Shown here one piece after another: positions 1 to 7,972 of a DNA stretch of 64,000 nt. Source of the DNA: Methanoregula sp. (lineage in GTDB: Archaea > Halobacteriota > Methanomicrobia > Methanomicrobiales > Methanospirillaceae); the NCBI GenBank assembly GCA_003141335.1, contig PLLR01000022.1:13244-77243 (forward strand). The letters are read 5' to 3'. Within the stretch, counting starts at the first letter, position 1. Each line of letters opens with the position of its first letter. The notes below the pieces were generated by a model, which was given only the letters and a program-made list of their open reading frames with translations, did not search any database and was not told the DNA's origin. Made by a program: the position numbers and the translations under genes.

Positions 1-232
1 AATCAATTCCCTGCATCAGCACCGCTTCAGGTCCCGCAGGCTCCATGACGAGGGGGAGGTCGTAGGCTTTCACCTGCTTTAAGAGTGCAGCAAGGTTCTC
101 TTTTGTCACGTTGAGCGTGCCCGAGAGCATCAGCGCATCGGTGCCGCTGGCGGCGATCGCATCGATATCACCGGGCCTCAACTGTTTGTCAGGATCGAGT
201 TTGGTCACGTGCACCCAGTCTTTCCATTTCAT
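1..232 (-). CDS. Geranylgeranylglyceryl phosphate synthase, N-terminal part (runs off the left edge)
   Basis: Reading the complement from the ATG at 232 gives MKWKDWVHVTKLDPDKQL, followed by DAIAASGTDALMLSGT. This is the typical N-terminus of PcrB/GGGP-synthase family TIM barrels. The enzyme joins glycerol-1-phosphate to geranylgeranyl diphosphate, making the first ether bond of archaeal lipids. About 77 residues are visible and the C-terminus lies outside the window. The ORF track does not list it because it is open at the edge. It follows topA on the same strand with a gap of about 176 bp. Confidence 0.85.
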   Translation of the reverse strand, partial: MKWKDWVHVTKLDPDKQLRPGDIDAIAASGTDALMLSGTLNVTKENLAALLKQVKAYDLPLVMEPAGPEAVLMQGID

Positions 233-408
233 CGGTATCACAGGTACTTGGTTTTTCTTGTCAATAAACCGATGGCATTCCCTAAAAACAAAAATGACAG
301 GAAGAGTGTGCGAGGGGAAGCAGAAGAGAGCATCCAAATAAAAAATTGCACGCAGAAAATTGACTTCCTGACCGAGGGCGTTCCTGCATTGTCGCTAAAA
401 CCTCCGGC

Positions 409-3237
409 TCAGATCTGGATGATTTCCGTATCCTTCCTTTTCTGTAGTATTGCCTGGAATTCCTTTACCTTCTGTACCGGGATCGTGCTTTTTTCCGCAA
501 CCTCTTCTGCATCAGCCAGGAGCAGGGCTGTGGCATTGATGATTCCTGCACGGGAGAGGTTCTCAATTTCGGCACTGGTAATCCCCCTGATGCCGAACAG
601 TTCTTTTTTGCCTTTTTCGATCTGGAGTTTTGTGAATTTTTTCGGGGCAGGTTTATTCAGGTATGCGCAGACCAGGTCCACATGTCGTTGCACGGTTGCA
701 GGGGACATGCCGGCGAGTTTGCTCAGGCTGGCAAGGGGGTGGTTACAGAACATCTCCGGGTCTGTTATGCCCGCTGCAATATATTTTTTTAAGCTGACCG
801 CAGGGATGCCGATATCTTTGAGGAGCTGGCTATAGTAGAGGGTTTTTGCTTCAGTAAGGATCTGGTCAGTCTCCGTATCACTGACCCCGGCTTTTTTCAA
901 TGTTGCAGCATCGGCGTGTGCGAGCCCGGAAAGTTCGGTGATCCCCAGTTCCCTGAGAGCAGTGAAGATCTTTGCCGAGCTGCGTCCTTTTCTTGGTACC
1001 AGGTGTTCACGCATGAACTTGCGGCATTCAGAACGACGACGGAGTTTTTCCAGTACTAACCCGGCGTCGCTGATGAGCTGGTGTGCAGTCTCCAGAGGGA
1101 TGTCAAGCCGTTTTGCAAGAGGTTCGGGGCTGCTGCGTGAGATTTCCGCCACGGTGTAGATGTGCTGTGCCAGGATCTTTTTTGCCAGGGTTTCGTTCAT
1201 CGACGGTATCTCGGCAAGGGATTCCTTGTTTGAGTTGAGGTGGTGGCAGAGCGGGCAGCCGATATCCCAGGGACGGGCACCTTTCCGGACAAGGCGGACA
1301 AAGTTGAGGTGGTGTTTTTCGCAGACCTCATCAGTACGCACCGCAAAACCCCATTGCGCCATGGGGAGCCCGATGTTGAACGAGCATTCCGGGTAGCGGG
1401 AACAGCCGATGAACTGCGTATTGCCCCGCAGGTGTTTTATGGCAAGTATACCCCCGCAGACCGGGCATTTCCCCAGGTTCATCTCTTCTGCTGTCCTGCC
1501 CCTGATATCCTCACCGATCACGGTTTCGTTTGCCTCAAGCTGGTCAAATGCACGGTGCAGCATCTGGCGGGATTCAAAAATCACATCTTCCCGTGTCCGT
1601 TGGCTCTCCTTGATCTGCTGCATGTGCACTTCAATCGTCTGGGTCATGTCGGGTTTTGTGATCATGTCGGCATGCTGCTCTAACGATTCGGTGACCACTC
1701 TCCCGACCAGCGTCGGGTGAAGGGGAGAGCCTTCGACATATTTCCGTGAAACGAGTTTTGCGATCACTTCATGGCGGGTGCTCTTTGTGCCAAGGCCCAG
1801 TTCCTCCATCCGCTGGATCAGTTTGCTCTGGGTGTATCGTGCAGGAGGCTGAGTCTCTTTCTCATCGAGCGTTACCTTCTTTATCGGGAGATGTTCACCA
1901 TTGGCAAACGGGGGCAGGATCGTTTCCTGTGCCTCACTGAACGGGTAGACGGTATGCCAGCCCGGTTCGATAAGCTGCCCGCCCGTAGCGGTGTATTCCT
2001 CACCACCGGCAGCGAACAGGATCTTTAAGGTCTTCCAGCGTGCATCCGGTGCAAGGGTGGCGAGGAAACGGCGCAGCACGAGCTCGTAGATCCTGAACGC
2101 ATCATCCCCCAGTGCCTCGCGGGTTGCGGTACCGGTCGGGTGGATGGGCGGGTGGTCGGTGGTGAATTTTTTACCCCGTGTCGGGACAGCCCGGCGGTTC
2201 GCTGTTACCCACTCCACGTCTTTTTTAAATGGGGAACTCCGGAGGGTCTTTAAGATCCCCTCGATGTCCAGCGAGGGGGGATAGACCGTGTTGTCAGTCC
2301 TCGGGTACGAGATGAAACCGTTCATGTACAGGTCTTCTGCAATCCGCATCGCGTTCGCTGCCGAAAACCCGAGCCGGGCTGCAGCAACGATATAGGTTGT
2401 CGTATCAAAGGGGGAGGGTGCCCTGTCCTGTTTTTCTCCGAATTTGACCTCGGTGACTACAAGAGGGGCTTTTGTCCGGTCGCGGGCATGTTCCGCAGCG
2501 GCTTTGTCTAAGAACCGCCCATGCGTGTGCCGGGCTTCAATCCGTTCACCGGACTTTTCGGTTTCCAGCCAGAGCTGCCAGTATTTTTCCGGAACAAACG
2601 CTTCGATCTCTTTCTCCCGGTCAACGATCATGGTGAGAGTCGGGGTCTGCACCCGTCCAACGGACAGGATGTTCTGCCCTCCCCTGCGGGCAGCAAGCGA
2701 GATGAAGCGGGTGAGGGAAGCCCCCCACATCAGGTCAATGGACTGCCGTGCCTCGCCCGCTGCCGCAAGCGCAAAATCCAGTTCTGTAGTATGCGAGAAT
2801 GCGGCTTTCAGCTCCTGCGGGGTGATCGCGGAGAACCGGGCACGGTCAATAACCACCCTGGGGTTGACTGCCCGGATCAGCTCAAATGCCTCTTTTCCTA
2901 TGAGTTCTCCTTCGGTATCATAATCCGTGGCAATGGTAACCCGGTCAGCCCGCCTTGAGAGTTTCTGGAGGAGAGCGACAATCTTTCGTTCTGTCGGGAT
3001 CTTGATGGTCTTTGCATCGATCAGGCTTCGCGGCGTAGACTCTTCGCTGCGCCAGTTTGCATAGCCGGGCACAAAGTCAATCTCGACAACATGGCCCCGC
3101 AGCCCGACGGTCGTGGTGTCGCCAAAACTGTACGTGGACACGCCCGTGTCCTTGCTTTCAGCAATCCTTTTTCCTTCACCCAGGATCTCTGCAATGCGGC
3201 GTGCCGATATGTTCTTTTCTGCGACAATCAGGTGCAT
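409..3237 (-). CDS. topA: DNA topoisomerase I (type IA) with a long helix-hairpin-helix tail
   Basis: 942 residues. A Toprim domain starts at MHLIVAEKNISARR and carries the acidic metal site ATDYDTEGE near residue 105. The catalytic tyrosine lies in GFISYPRTDNT (Tyr311 from the coordinates). Two zinc-finger-like modules follow: CPVCGG...CSRYPEC, and CEKHH...CPLC. The last 270 or so residues form a series of helix-hairpin-helix-like repeats (for example LRELGITELSGLAHADAATLKKAGV), much more than a minimal TopA needs. The enzyme relaxes negative supercoils by transient single-strand cleavage. It is followed by GGGP synthase and preceded, 7 bp away, by gatB, so it may be co-transcribed with the amidotransferase genes. 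Confidence 0.95.
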   Translation of the reverse strand: MHLIVAEKNISARRIAEILGEGKRIAESKDTGVSTYSFGDTTTVGLRGHVVEIDFVPGYANWRSEESTPRSLIDAKTIKIPTERKIVALLQKLSRRADRVTIATDYDTEGELIGKEAFELIRAVNPRVVIDRARFSAITPQELKAAFSHTTELDFALAAAGEARQSIDLMWGASLTRFISLAARRGGQNILSVGRVQTPTLTMIVDREKEIEAFVPEKYWQLWLETEKSGERIEARHTHGRFLDKAAAEHARDRTKAPLVVTEVKFGEKQDRAPSPFDTTTYIVAAARLGFSAANAMRIAEDLYMNGFISYPRTDNTVYPPSLDIEGILKTLRSSPFKKDVEWVTANRRAVPTRGKKFTTDHPPIHPTGTATREALGDDAFRIYELVLRRFLATLAPDARWKTLKILFAAGGEEYTATGGQLIEPGWHTVYPFSEAQETILPPFANGEHLPIKKVTLDEKETQPPARYTQSKLIQRMEELGLGTKSTRHEVIAKLVSRKYVEGSPLHPTLVGRVVTESLEQHADMITKPDMTQTIEVHMQQIKESQRTREDVIFESRQMLHRAFDQLEANETVIGEDIRGRTAEEMNLGKCPVCGGILAIKHLRGNTQFIGCSRYPECSFNIGLPMAQWGFAVRTDEVCEKHHLNFVRLVRKGARPWDIGCPLCHHLNSNKESLAEIPSMNETLAKKILAQHIYTVAEISRSSPEPLAKRLDIPLETAHQLISDAGLVLEKLRRRSECRKFMREHLVPRKGRSSAKIFTALRELGITELSGLAHADAATLKKAGVSDTETDQILTEAKTLYYSQLLKDIGIPAVSLKKYIAAGITDPEMFCNHPLASLSKLAGMSPATVQRHVDLVCAYLNKPAPKKFTKLQIEKGKKELFGIRGITSAEIENLSRAGIINATALLLADAEEVAEKSTIPVQKVKEFQAILQKRKDTEIIQI

Positions 3238-3244
3238 TTTGTCC

Positions 3245-4693
3245 TTACACCTCCCGGTTTTTGAGCGCCTCGGTGAGTATACGGTTCAGCTCGCCGGGAT
3301 CTGCTTTGCCCCGTGTCTTTTTCATAACCTGTCCCATGAGGAAGTTGATCGCCCCGCTCTTCCCATTCCGGTAATCCTCGAGTGCTGTTGGATGTTGTGA
3401 TATTGCTTCCTCAACCGCTGCAGTCAGAAATCCTGTGTCCCCCGCTGTTTTGGCAAGGTTCAGGCGCACTACAATGGCAGCCGGCGTCTCGCAGGGCTGG
3501 GGGTTCAGGCGCTGGTCAAGCATGACCCGCAGCACGTCAATCCCGCTTTTGTCAGTGATAGTATCCTGCCGGAGAAGATTCATGAGTTCGGTGACACCGG
3601 CTGCATCCACCGCATCAATAGTCATATCCCGGTAGTTCAGCTCACCGATGAGCGTATCGGCAATCCACGTGGCGGCAAGGGCTGAGAGCCCTTTTGGATC
3701 AGGGGCGACAACCTTTTCATAAAAGTTTGCCAGCCGGAGTTCACCGGTCAGGGTCCGGGCATGGTTGAGTGAGCACCCGTATTGTACGATGAACCGCTCC
3801 CGCCGTGCATCCGGGAGTTCGGGGAGAACAATCCCATCAACCCATGACTGCACGTGAAGCGGGCGCAGGTCAGGTTCAGGGAAATAGCGGTAGTCGTGCT
3901 CCTGCTCTTTGGAACGGGAGGACTGGGTGCTTCCGCTCGCCTCAAGAAAGTGCCGGGTCTCCCGGTCAACCTTCTGCCCACGGCGGATCAGGCTCTTCTG
4001 CCGGGTGATCTCAAACGTCAGGGCTTTTTCCACCCCTTTGTACGAAGAGATATTCTTGACTTCCACACGTTCACTTCCCCGGATTGAGATATTGGCGTCA
4101 ACCCGCAGCGATCCTTCCTTTTCAGAATCAAAGACGCTGAGATACTCCAGCGTGGCGCGGAGTTTGTTCAAAAACTTCCGGGCCTCCTTGGGAGAGCGCA
4201 TATCCGGCTCGCTCACAATCTCGATGAGCGGGATGCCGGCACGGTTGTAATCGACCAGCGAGTACTTGCCCCGCTCGGTGTTGCCCATATGCACGAGCCT
4301 GCCCGGGTCCTCCTCGACATGGATACGGGTCAGCCGGATACGTTTCTCCCCTCCTTCGTCCCCTTCTATCTCGATGTACCCGCCTTCTGCCAACGGTTTG
4401 TCGTACTGGGTGATCTGGTACGCCTTGTCAAGGTCAGGATAGAAGTAGTTCTTCCGCGAGAACTCCGATTCGTGGAGTACGGTGCAGTTCAACGCCTTTG
4501 CTACCCGCATCGCATATTCGATCGATCGTTTGTTGAGCACCGGCATCGCACCGGGCAACCCGAGACAGACCGGGCAGACATGCGTATTGGGACCGTCACT
4601 GCGGTAATCGGTTGAGCACCCGCAGAAGAGTTTGCTCTTCGTATCGAGCTGGCAGTGCACTTCAAGGCCGATAATGACCTGGTTTTCGGTCAT
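3245..4693 (-). CDS. gatB: Asp-tRNA(Asn)/Glu-tRNA(Gln) amidotransferase subunit B
   Basis: 482 residues, the expected length. The N-terminus IIGLEVHCQLDTKSKLFCGC is the GatB signature. PVCLGLPGAMPVLN, KNYFYPDLDKAYQITQYD and DYNRAGIPLIEIVSEPD are further GatB blocks that form the kinase/transamidase cradle. The C-terminal 150 residues match the YqeY-like tRNA-binding tail (NFLMGQVMKKTRGKADP). GatB activates the misacylated Asp or Glu on tRNA and receives ammonia from GatA. gatA lies 1 bp upstream and topA 7 bp downstream on the same strand. In archaea GatCAB mainly makes Asn-tRNA(Asn), because Gln-tRNA(Gln) is made by GatDE; that last statement is family knowledge. Confidence 0.96.
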   Translation of the reverse strand: MTENQVIIGLEVHCQLDTKSKLFCGCSTDYRSDGPNTHVCPVCLGLPGAMPVLNKRSIEYAMRVAKALNCTVLHESEFSRKNYFYPDLDKAYQITQYDKPLAEGGYIEIEGDEGGEKRIRLTRIHVEEDPGRLVHMGNTERGKYSLVDYNRAGIPLIEIVSEPDMRSPKEARKFLNKLRATLEYLSVFDSEKEGSLRVDANISIRGSERVEVKNISSYKGVEKALTFEITRQKSLIRRGQKVDRETRHFLEASGSTQSSRSKEQEHDYRYFPEPDLRPLHVQSWVDGIVLPELPDARRERFIVQYGCSLNHARTLTGELRLANFYEKVVAPDPKGLSALAATWIADTLIGELNYRDMTIDAVDAAGVTELMNLLRQDTITDKSGIDVLRVMLDQRLNPQPCETPAAIVVRLNLAKTAGDTGFLTAAVEEAISQHPTALEDYRNGKSGAINFLMGQVMKKTRGKADPGELNRILTEALKNREV

Positions 4694-4694
4694 T

Positions 4695-5996
4695 TCAGGT
4701 CACCTCCTGTTCGTAGGCATATGCGACATCGATTACGCGCTCATCTTCAAACGGCCTGCCCATGATCTGGAGCCCGATGGGCATGCCCTCAACCTTCCCG
4801 CAGGGGACTGAAATAGCGGGAATACCGGCAAGGTTGACCGGGACCGTGAGGATGTCGGAGAGATACATGGACAGCGGGTCACTCTTCTCCCCCAGTTTAA
4901 AGGCAACCGTGGGCATCGTGGGTCCTGCAATCACATCCACTTCAGAAAAGATGCGGGCAAAGTCCCGTTTCACGTTCTCACGGGCGACCTGTGCCTTTGC
5001 ATAGTACTTCCCGTAATATCCCGACGAGAGTGCAAACGTCCCGAGCATGATGCGGCGGCGGACTTCGGTGCCAAACCCGGCCCTGCGCACTTCCCGGTAC
5101 GCATCATGCCAGGACTTCTTTGTGTCAGCCGCCGGGCCATACCGCACGCCGTCAAACCGTGCAAGGTTGGAGCTTGCCTCGCACGTGCAGGTGACGTAGT
5201 ATGCGGCGAGCGCGTACTCCATGGAAGGGATGCTGCACGGCACGGTAGTCGCACCGAGTTCTTCAAGCCTGCCAATGGCGCTATTCACCACGGTGGCAAC
5301 CTTCGGGTCAACACCGGCCCCAAAATATTCCCCCGGGATGCCAACCTTTAACCCTTTGATATCAGCCCGGGGTGTGTGGGTATAGGGTTTGTTATAGGAA
5401 GTGGAGTCGCGGCGATCATAGCCGGCAATGACTCCCATGAGAGTCGAGACATCGGTGACGGTACGCCCCATGGGCCCGATCTGTTCGAGCGAGTTTGCGT
5501 ACGCGATCAGCCCGTAGCGTGAGACCCTGCCATACGTTGGTTTTAAGCCTACAATGCCGCAGAATGCCGCAGGACAGCGGATGGATCCACCGGTATCCGT
5601 GCCAAGTGCCATCCGCACCATACCTCCTGCGATGGCAGCGGCACTGCCGCCGGATGATCCGCCCGGCACCCGACTGGTATCACAGGGATTGAGCGTGGGG
5701 CCAAACGCGGAGTTCTCGGTGGTGGTTCCCATACCGAACTCGTCCATGTTCGTCTTTCCCACAATTGCCGCTCCCGACTGCATGAGGAGCTCAACAACAT
5801 GAGCATTGTAGGGCGGGATGTAGCCCTTGAGGATCTTTGAGGCACAGGTTGTCTCGATCCCTTTGGTGGAGATATTATCTTTCACGGCAACGGCAACACC
5901 GGTAAGCTTCCCTGGACCGTACGTGACTTTTTTGCAGGTGGTGAGGAAGGCGTTGTACCGGTCATCCGGTTCAAAGCAAATCTCGTACCCTGCCAC
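4695..5996 (-). CDS. gatA: Asp-tRNA(Asn)/Glu-tRNA(Gln) amidotransferase subunit A
   Basis: 433 residues, somewhat shorter than bacterial GatA (about 485). It carries the amidase signature VPGGSSGGSAAAIAGG, with the catalytic cis-Ser/Ser pair, and the catalytic lysine in VAVKDNIS (Lys39). GatA hydrolyses glutamine and channels ammonia to GatB. The start is GTG at 5996, which shares one base with the gatC stop codon (TAGTG). The short N-terminus suits an archaeal GatA that begins close to the core. The order gatC-gatA-gatB on the minus strand is a tight operon. Confidence 0.95.
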   Translation of the reverse strand: MAGYEICFEPDDRYNAFLTTCKKVTYGPGKLTGVAVAVKDNISTKGIETTCASKILKGYIPPYNAHVVELLMQSGAAIVGKTNMDEFGMGTTTENSAFGPTLNPCDTSRVPGGSSGGSAAAIAGGMVRMALGTDTGGSIRCPAAFCGIVGLKPTYGRVSRYGLIAYANSLEQIGPMGRTVTDVSTLMGVIAGYDRRDSTSYNKPYTHTPRADIKGLKVGIPGEYFGAGVDPKVATVVNSAIGRLEELGATTVPCSIPSMEYALAAYYVTCTCEASSNLARFDGVRYGPAADTKKSWHDAYREVRRAGFGTEVRRRIMLGTFALSSGYYGKYYAKAQVARENVKRDFARIFSEVDVIAGPTMPTVAFKLGEKSDPLSMYLSDILTVPVNLAGIPAISVPCGKVEGMPIGLQIMGRPFEDERVIDVAYAYEQEVT

Positions 5997-6265
5997 TACA
6001 TCACCCGTGGCGCCTTGATAAATCCGTCTTCCTGTGCAGCAGCGTTCCGCAACACATCCTCCTGCGAAAGTGAGGGTTCAACCACGTCCTCGCGCAACAC
6101 GTTGCAGAGATCTCGGGTAAATGCCTGCTCACCCCTGACCTGGTCAAGCGTATCAAAGTATTCAAGGATTGCATTGAACTGGTGAGTAAAGGTTCCCAGT
6201 TCACCGGTATTGATGCCGACGTCGGCAAGTTCTGCGATATGGTTAACTTCGTGTTCAGTGACCAT
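5996..6265 (-). CDS. gatC: Asp-tRNA(Asn)/Glu-tRNA(Gln) amidotransferase subunit C
   Basis: 89 residues. The N-terminus VTEHEVNHIAELADVGI and the central FTHQFNAILEYFDTLDQV match GatC, the small belt-like subunit that wraps around GatA and stabilises the GatA-GatB interface. The tail LREDVVEPSLSQEDVLRNAAAQEDGFIKAPRVM is also characteristic. It overlaps the upstream asparagine-synthase-like gene by 11 bp and touches gatA, so all four are probably one transcript. Confidence 0.93.
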   Translation of the reverse strand: MVTEHEVNHIAELADVGINTGELGTFTHQFNAILEYFDTLDQVRGEQAFTRDLCNVLREDVVEPSLSQEDVLRNAAAQEDGFIKAPRVM

Positions 6266-7259
6266 GTTCCACCCTGCTGATCTGGTCTATGTAATCTTGT
6301 ATGGACGATTTATAACCATTTTTTCGGGCAAGCTTCTGCAGCACCTTCCAGACCCCGCTCCCGTACTGCATCGCTTTCTTCTCGTACCATGCGAATTCCG
6401 GCGGAATGTGGCGTTCTGCAACCTTCCTGAGCGGGATCTTGCGGTGTCCTCCCTGTACCTTCTCCTGAGCAGGAATCGCGCGTGCAGCGCGCACTACCCG
6501 CACGTCCATATAGGGCATGGACAGGTACGTGTCATGGAGTGCGGCCACAGCCTGGTCACGGTCTGCCTGCTCTTCGAGCCCGAGAAAATCATGCTCGAGA
6601 TCGGCAGCGAGCGTTGGTGTTTCAAGATAGCGGGAGTATCCCCCGAAGAGTTCGTCTGCCCCCTGCCCGGTAATGATACGCTGATAGCCGTGCTCTCCTG
6701 CCCATCGGACGACAAAGTACAGGGTCAGCGCGATGCTCACATTGACCGGATCTTTTAAGGGGATCGCCTCGATGACCATGGGAAGTGCAGATGCAATCTC
6801 TTTTGGCGTGATCGTGACATACGTGCAGGAGAGGTTGAGGGTATCAGCTGCATGACGTGCCTGCCGGAGATCGTGGGACTCTTCAAGACCCACTGCCACG
6901 CACTCGCGCCGGGCCAGATGTGCGACGAGCGTTGAGTCCACGCCGCCCGAGAGCGCAGTTACTCCCTCGTCGCCGCGCAACCGCACTGCGGTAATAATCG
7001 CCTCTTCAAGCGGCAGATCCGGAACGGTGGGAGTGATCTTCCCTTTGATCTCGCCATCGCATATGAGGGTCCCTTTCGGGCAGTTGCCCGGCATGATCCC
7101 GAAATGATCCCGGGCCCTGCACCCGCTCCCGGCCAGGAAGAATTCCCCCCCGAACCTGAGGATCTCTTTCGGGCGGTCTTTTACGATCTCCCCGATCTCC
7201 CGGACCGGGAGCCTCTGCCCGTCGACTTCAACCCATCCGGAAAGTTTTAGCGAACTCAT
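6255..7259 (-). CDS. Asparagine-synthase-like protein without a glutaminase domain
   Basis: 334 residues. The PP-loop ATP-pyrophosphatase motif is clear (VTALSGGVDSTLVAHLA), and so is the synthetase motif ITGQGADELFGGYSRY. These match the C-terminal synthetase domain of AsnB. The N-terminal Cys-dependent glutaminase domain of AsnB is absent: the first 90 or so residues are short and have no Cys2-type start. It could use free ammonia, could use ammonia from another protein, or could modify something other than aspartate. It is the first gene of the gatCAB operon and overlaps gatC, which ties it by position to asparaginyl-tRNA formation. Truncated AsnB-like proteins of this kind are known in methanogens but I know of no proven function. 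Confidence 0.8.
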   Translation of the reverse strand: MSSLKLSGWVEVDGQRLPVREIGEIVKDRPKEILRFGGEFFLAGSGCRARDHFGIMPGNCPKGTLICDGEIKGKITPTVPDLPLEEAIITAVRLRGDEGVTALSGGVDSTLVAHLARRECVAVGLEESHDLRQARHAADTLNLSCTYVTITPKEIASALPMVIEAIPLKDPVNVSIALTLYFVVRWAGEHGYQRIITGQGADELFGGYSRYLETPTLAADLEHDFLGLEEQADRDQAVAALHDTYLSMPYMDVRVVRAARAIPAQEKVQGGHRKIPLRKVAERHIPPEFAWYEKKAMQYGSGVWKVLQKLARKNGYKSSIQDYIDQISRVEHGH

Positions 7260-7517
7260 TTAGTAACTCATCATTCTTTGATTGTCCACAATCTATACCC
7301 CTCGCGTTCTCATTAAACGTATCTTTTCGGAAAATACTAACGATTAACGGATCAGGCATAGGTGGAGGTGCAACGTTTTGTACTGGTGATCAGGGTTTCT
7401 TTGAAGATAAAGGGGGATTCTTTTTCCATGAGTCAGGTAACAAGACATGATTTTTTTTGTAAGGACAGGAAAAGAGATACAATCTTTTTTTTTAGTTGTA
7501 CGGTTAATAGTTCAAAG

Positions 7518-7562
7518 CGTTAGGATATCTTATGCCCGGCCAAATTCACCGGACTTAATATA
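7518..7562 (+). repeat. Degenerate partial copy of tRNA-Leu(UAA)
   Basis: gcccggccaa, then 7 bases, then ggacttaa occur at 7534-7558. The same two blocks with the same 7-base spacing lie inside the tRNA at 7608-7632 (D-arm to anticodon), 76 bp downstream. About 20 of 25 positions match. The flank gcgttagga also resembles the tRNA start gcgagggtagga. No 3' half is visible, so this looks like a decayed tandem duplicate, not a second working tRNA. Confidence 0.5.
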
Positions 7563-7564
7563 TC
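7555..7564 (+). promoter_or_regulatory. TATA-like box for tRNA-Leu
   Basis: ttaatatatc lies 30-39 bp upstream of the first base of the tRNA. This is the expected distance for an archaeal TATA box with a short 5' leader. It overlaps the end of the degenerate tRNA fragment. Confidence 0.5.
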
Positions 7565-7593
7565 AGACCGCGATTTTAGTACCAGGTACCTGT

Positions 7594-7678
7594 GCGAGGG
7601 TAGGAAAGCCCGGCCAACTCCGATGGACTTAAGATCCATTCCTGTAGAGGTTCATGCGTTCGAATCGCATCCCTCGCA
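7594..7678 (+). tRNA. tRNA-Leu, anticodon UAA
   Basis: 85 nt including the discriminator base. The acceptor stem is GCGAGGG (7594-7600) paired with CCCTCGC (7671-7677), followed by discriminator A. The anticodon stem ATGGA/TCCAT encloses the loop CTTAAGA with anticodon TAA, which reads UUA. A long variable arm (TCCTGTAGAGG) marks a class II tRNA, and the T arm is ATGCG-TTCGAAT-CGCAT. CCA is not encoded. A T-rich run follows directly and may terminate transcription. Confidence 0.95.
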
Positions 7679-7915
7679 TTTTTGTTTTCGCGGGTAAATT
7701 ATATATTTAATAGTAACTGTTGCCATGCAACACCGATCAGGGGCAGGATCAGGATAGATAATTGTGTGTGGAATACCTATTGTTCAAACGTTTTCTCGTA
7801 GGCATCTTCTGAACGAAACGATAAGGAAAGACAATTTCACGTTTTTTGCAAAAATCCTCTGGAACTCTTATAAAACTTAAAATCAGATTAAATACATATA
7901 TGCCTTGCATCCATA

Positions 7916-7928
7916 CTAATATATATAA
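7916..7928 (+). promoter_or_regulatory. TATA-like promoter element of the histidine kinase gene
   Basis: taatatatataag lies about 50 bp before the ATG at 7973. A start site some 25 bp downstream would give a leader of roughly 20-25 nt that contains ggggcc as a weak Shine-Dalgarno. Confidence 0.45.
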
Positions 7929-7972
7929 GGGTTAATGAAAATATACAATTTACCTGTACGTGGGGCCTTTTT

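Larger units (their letters stand above)
7260..7593. other. Intergenic region between the asn/gat operon and tRNA-Leu
   Basis: No credible coding sequence was seen on either strand. The left part should contain the promoter of the minus-strand asn-gatCAB-topA operon. The right part holds a TATA-like box for the tRNA and a degenerate copy of part of the tRNA itself (listed separately). ORF 7447..7632 in the track runs into the tRNA and is not a gene. Confidence 0.5.

Noticed and set aside
209-835. 208-residue plus ORF at the left end
   Set aside because: Antisense to the end of topA and to the GGGP synthase start.
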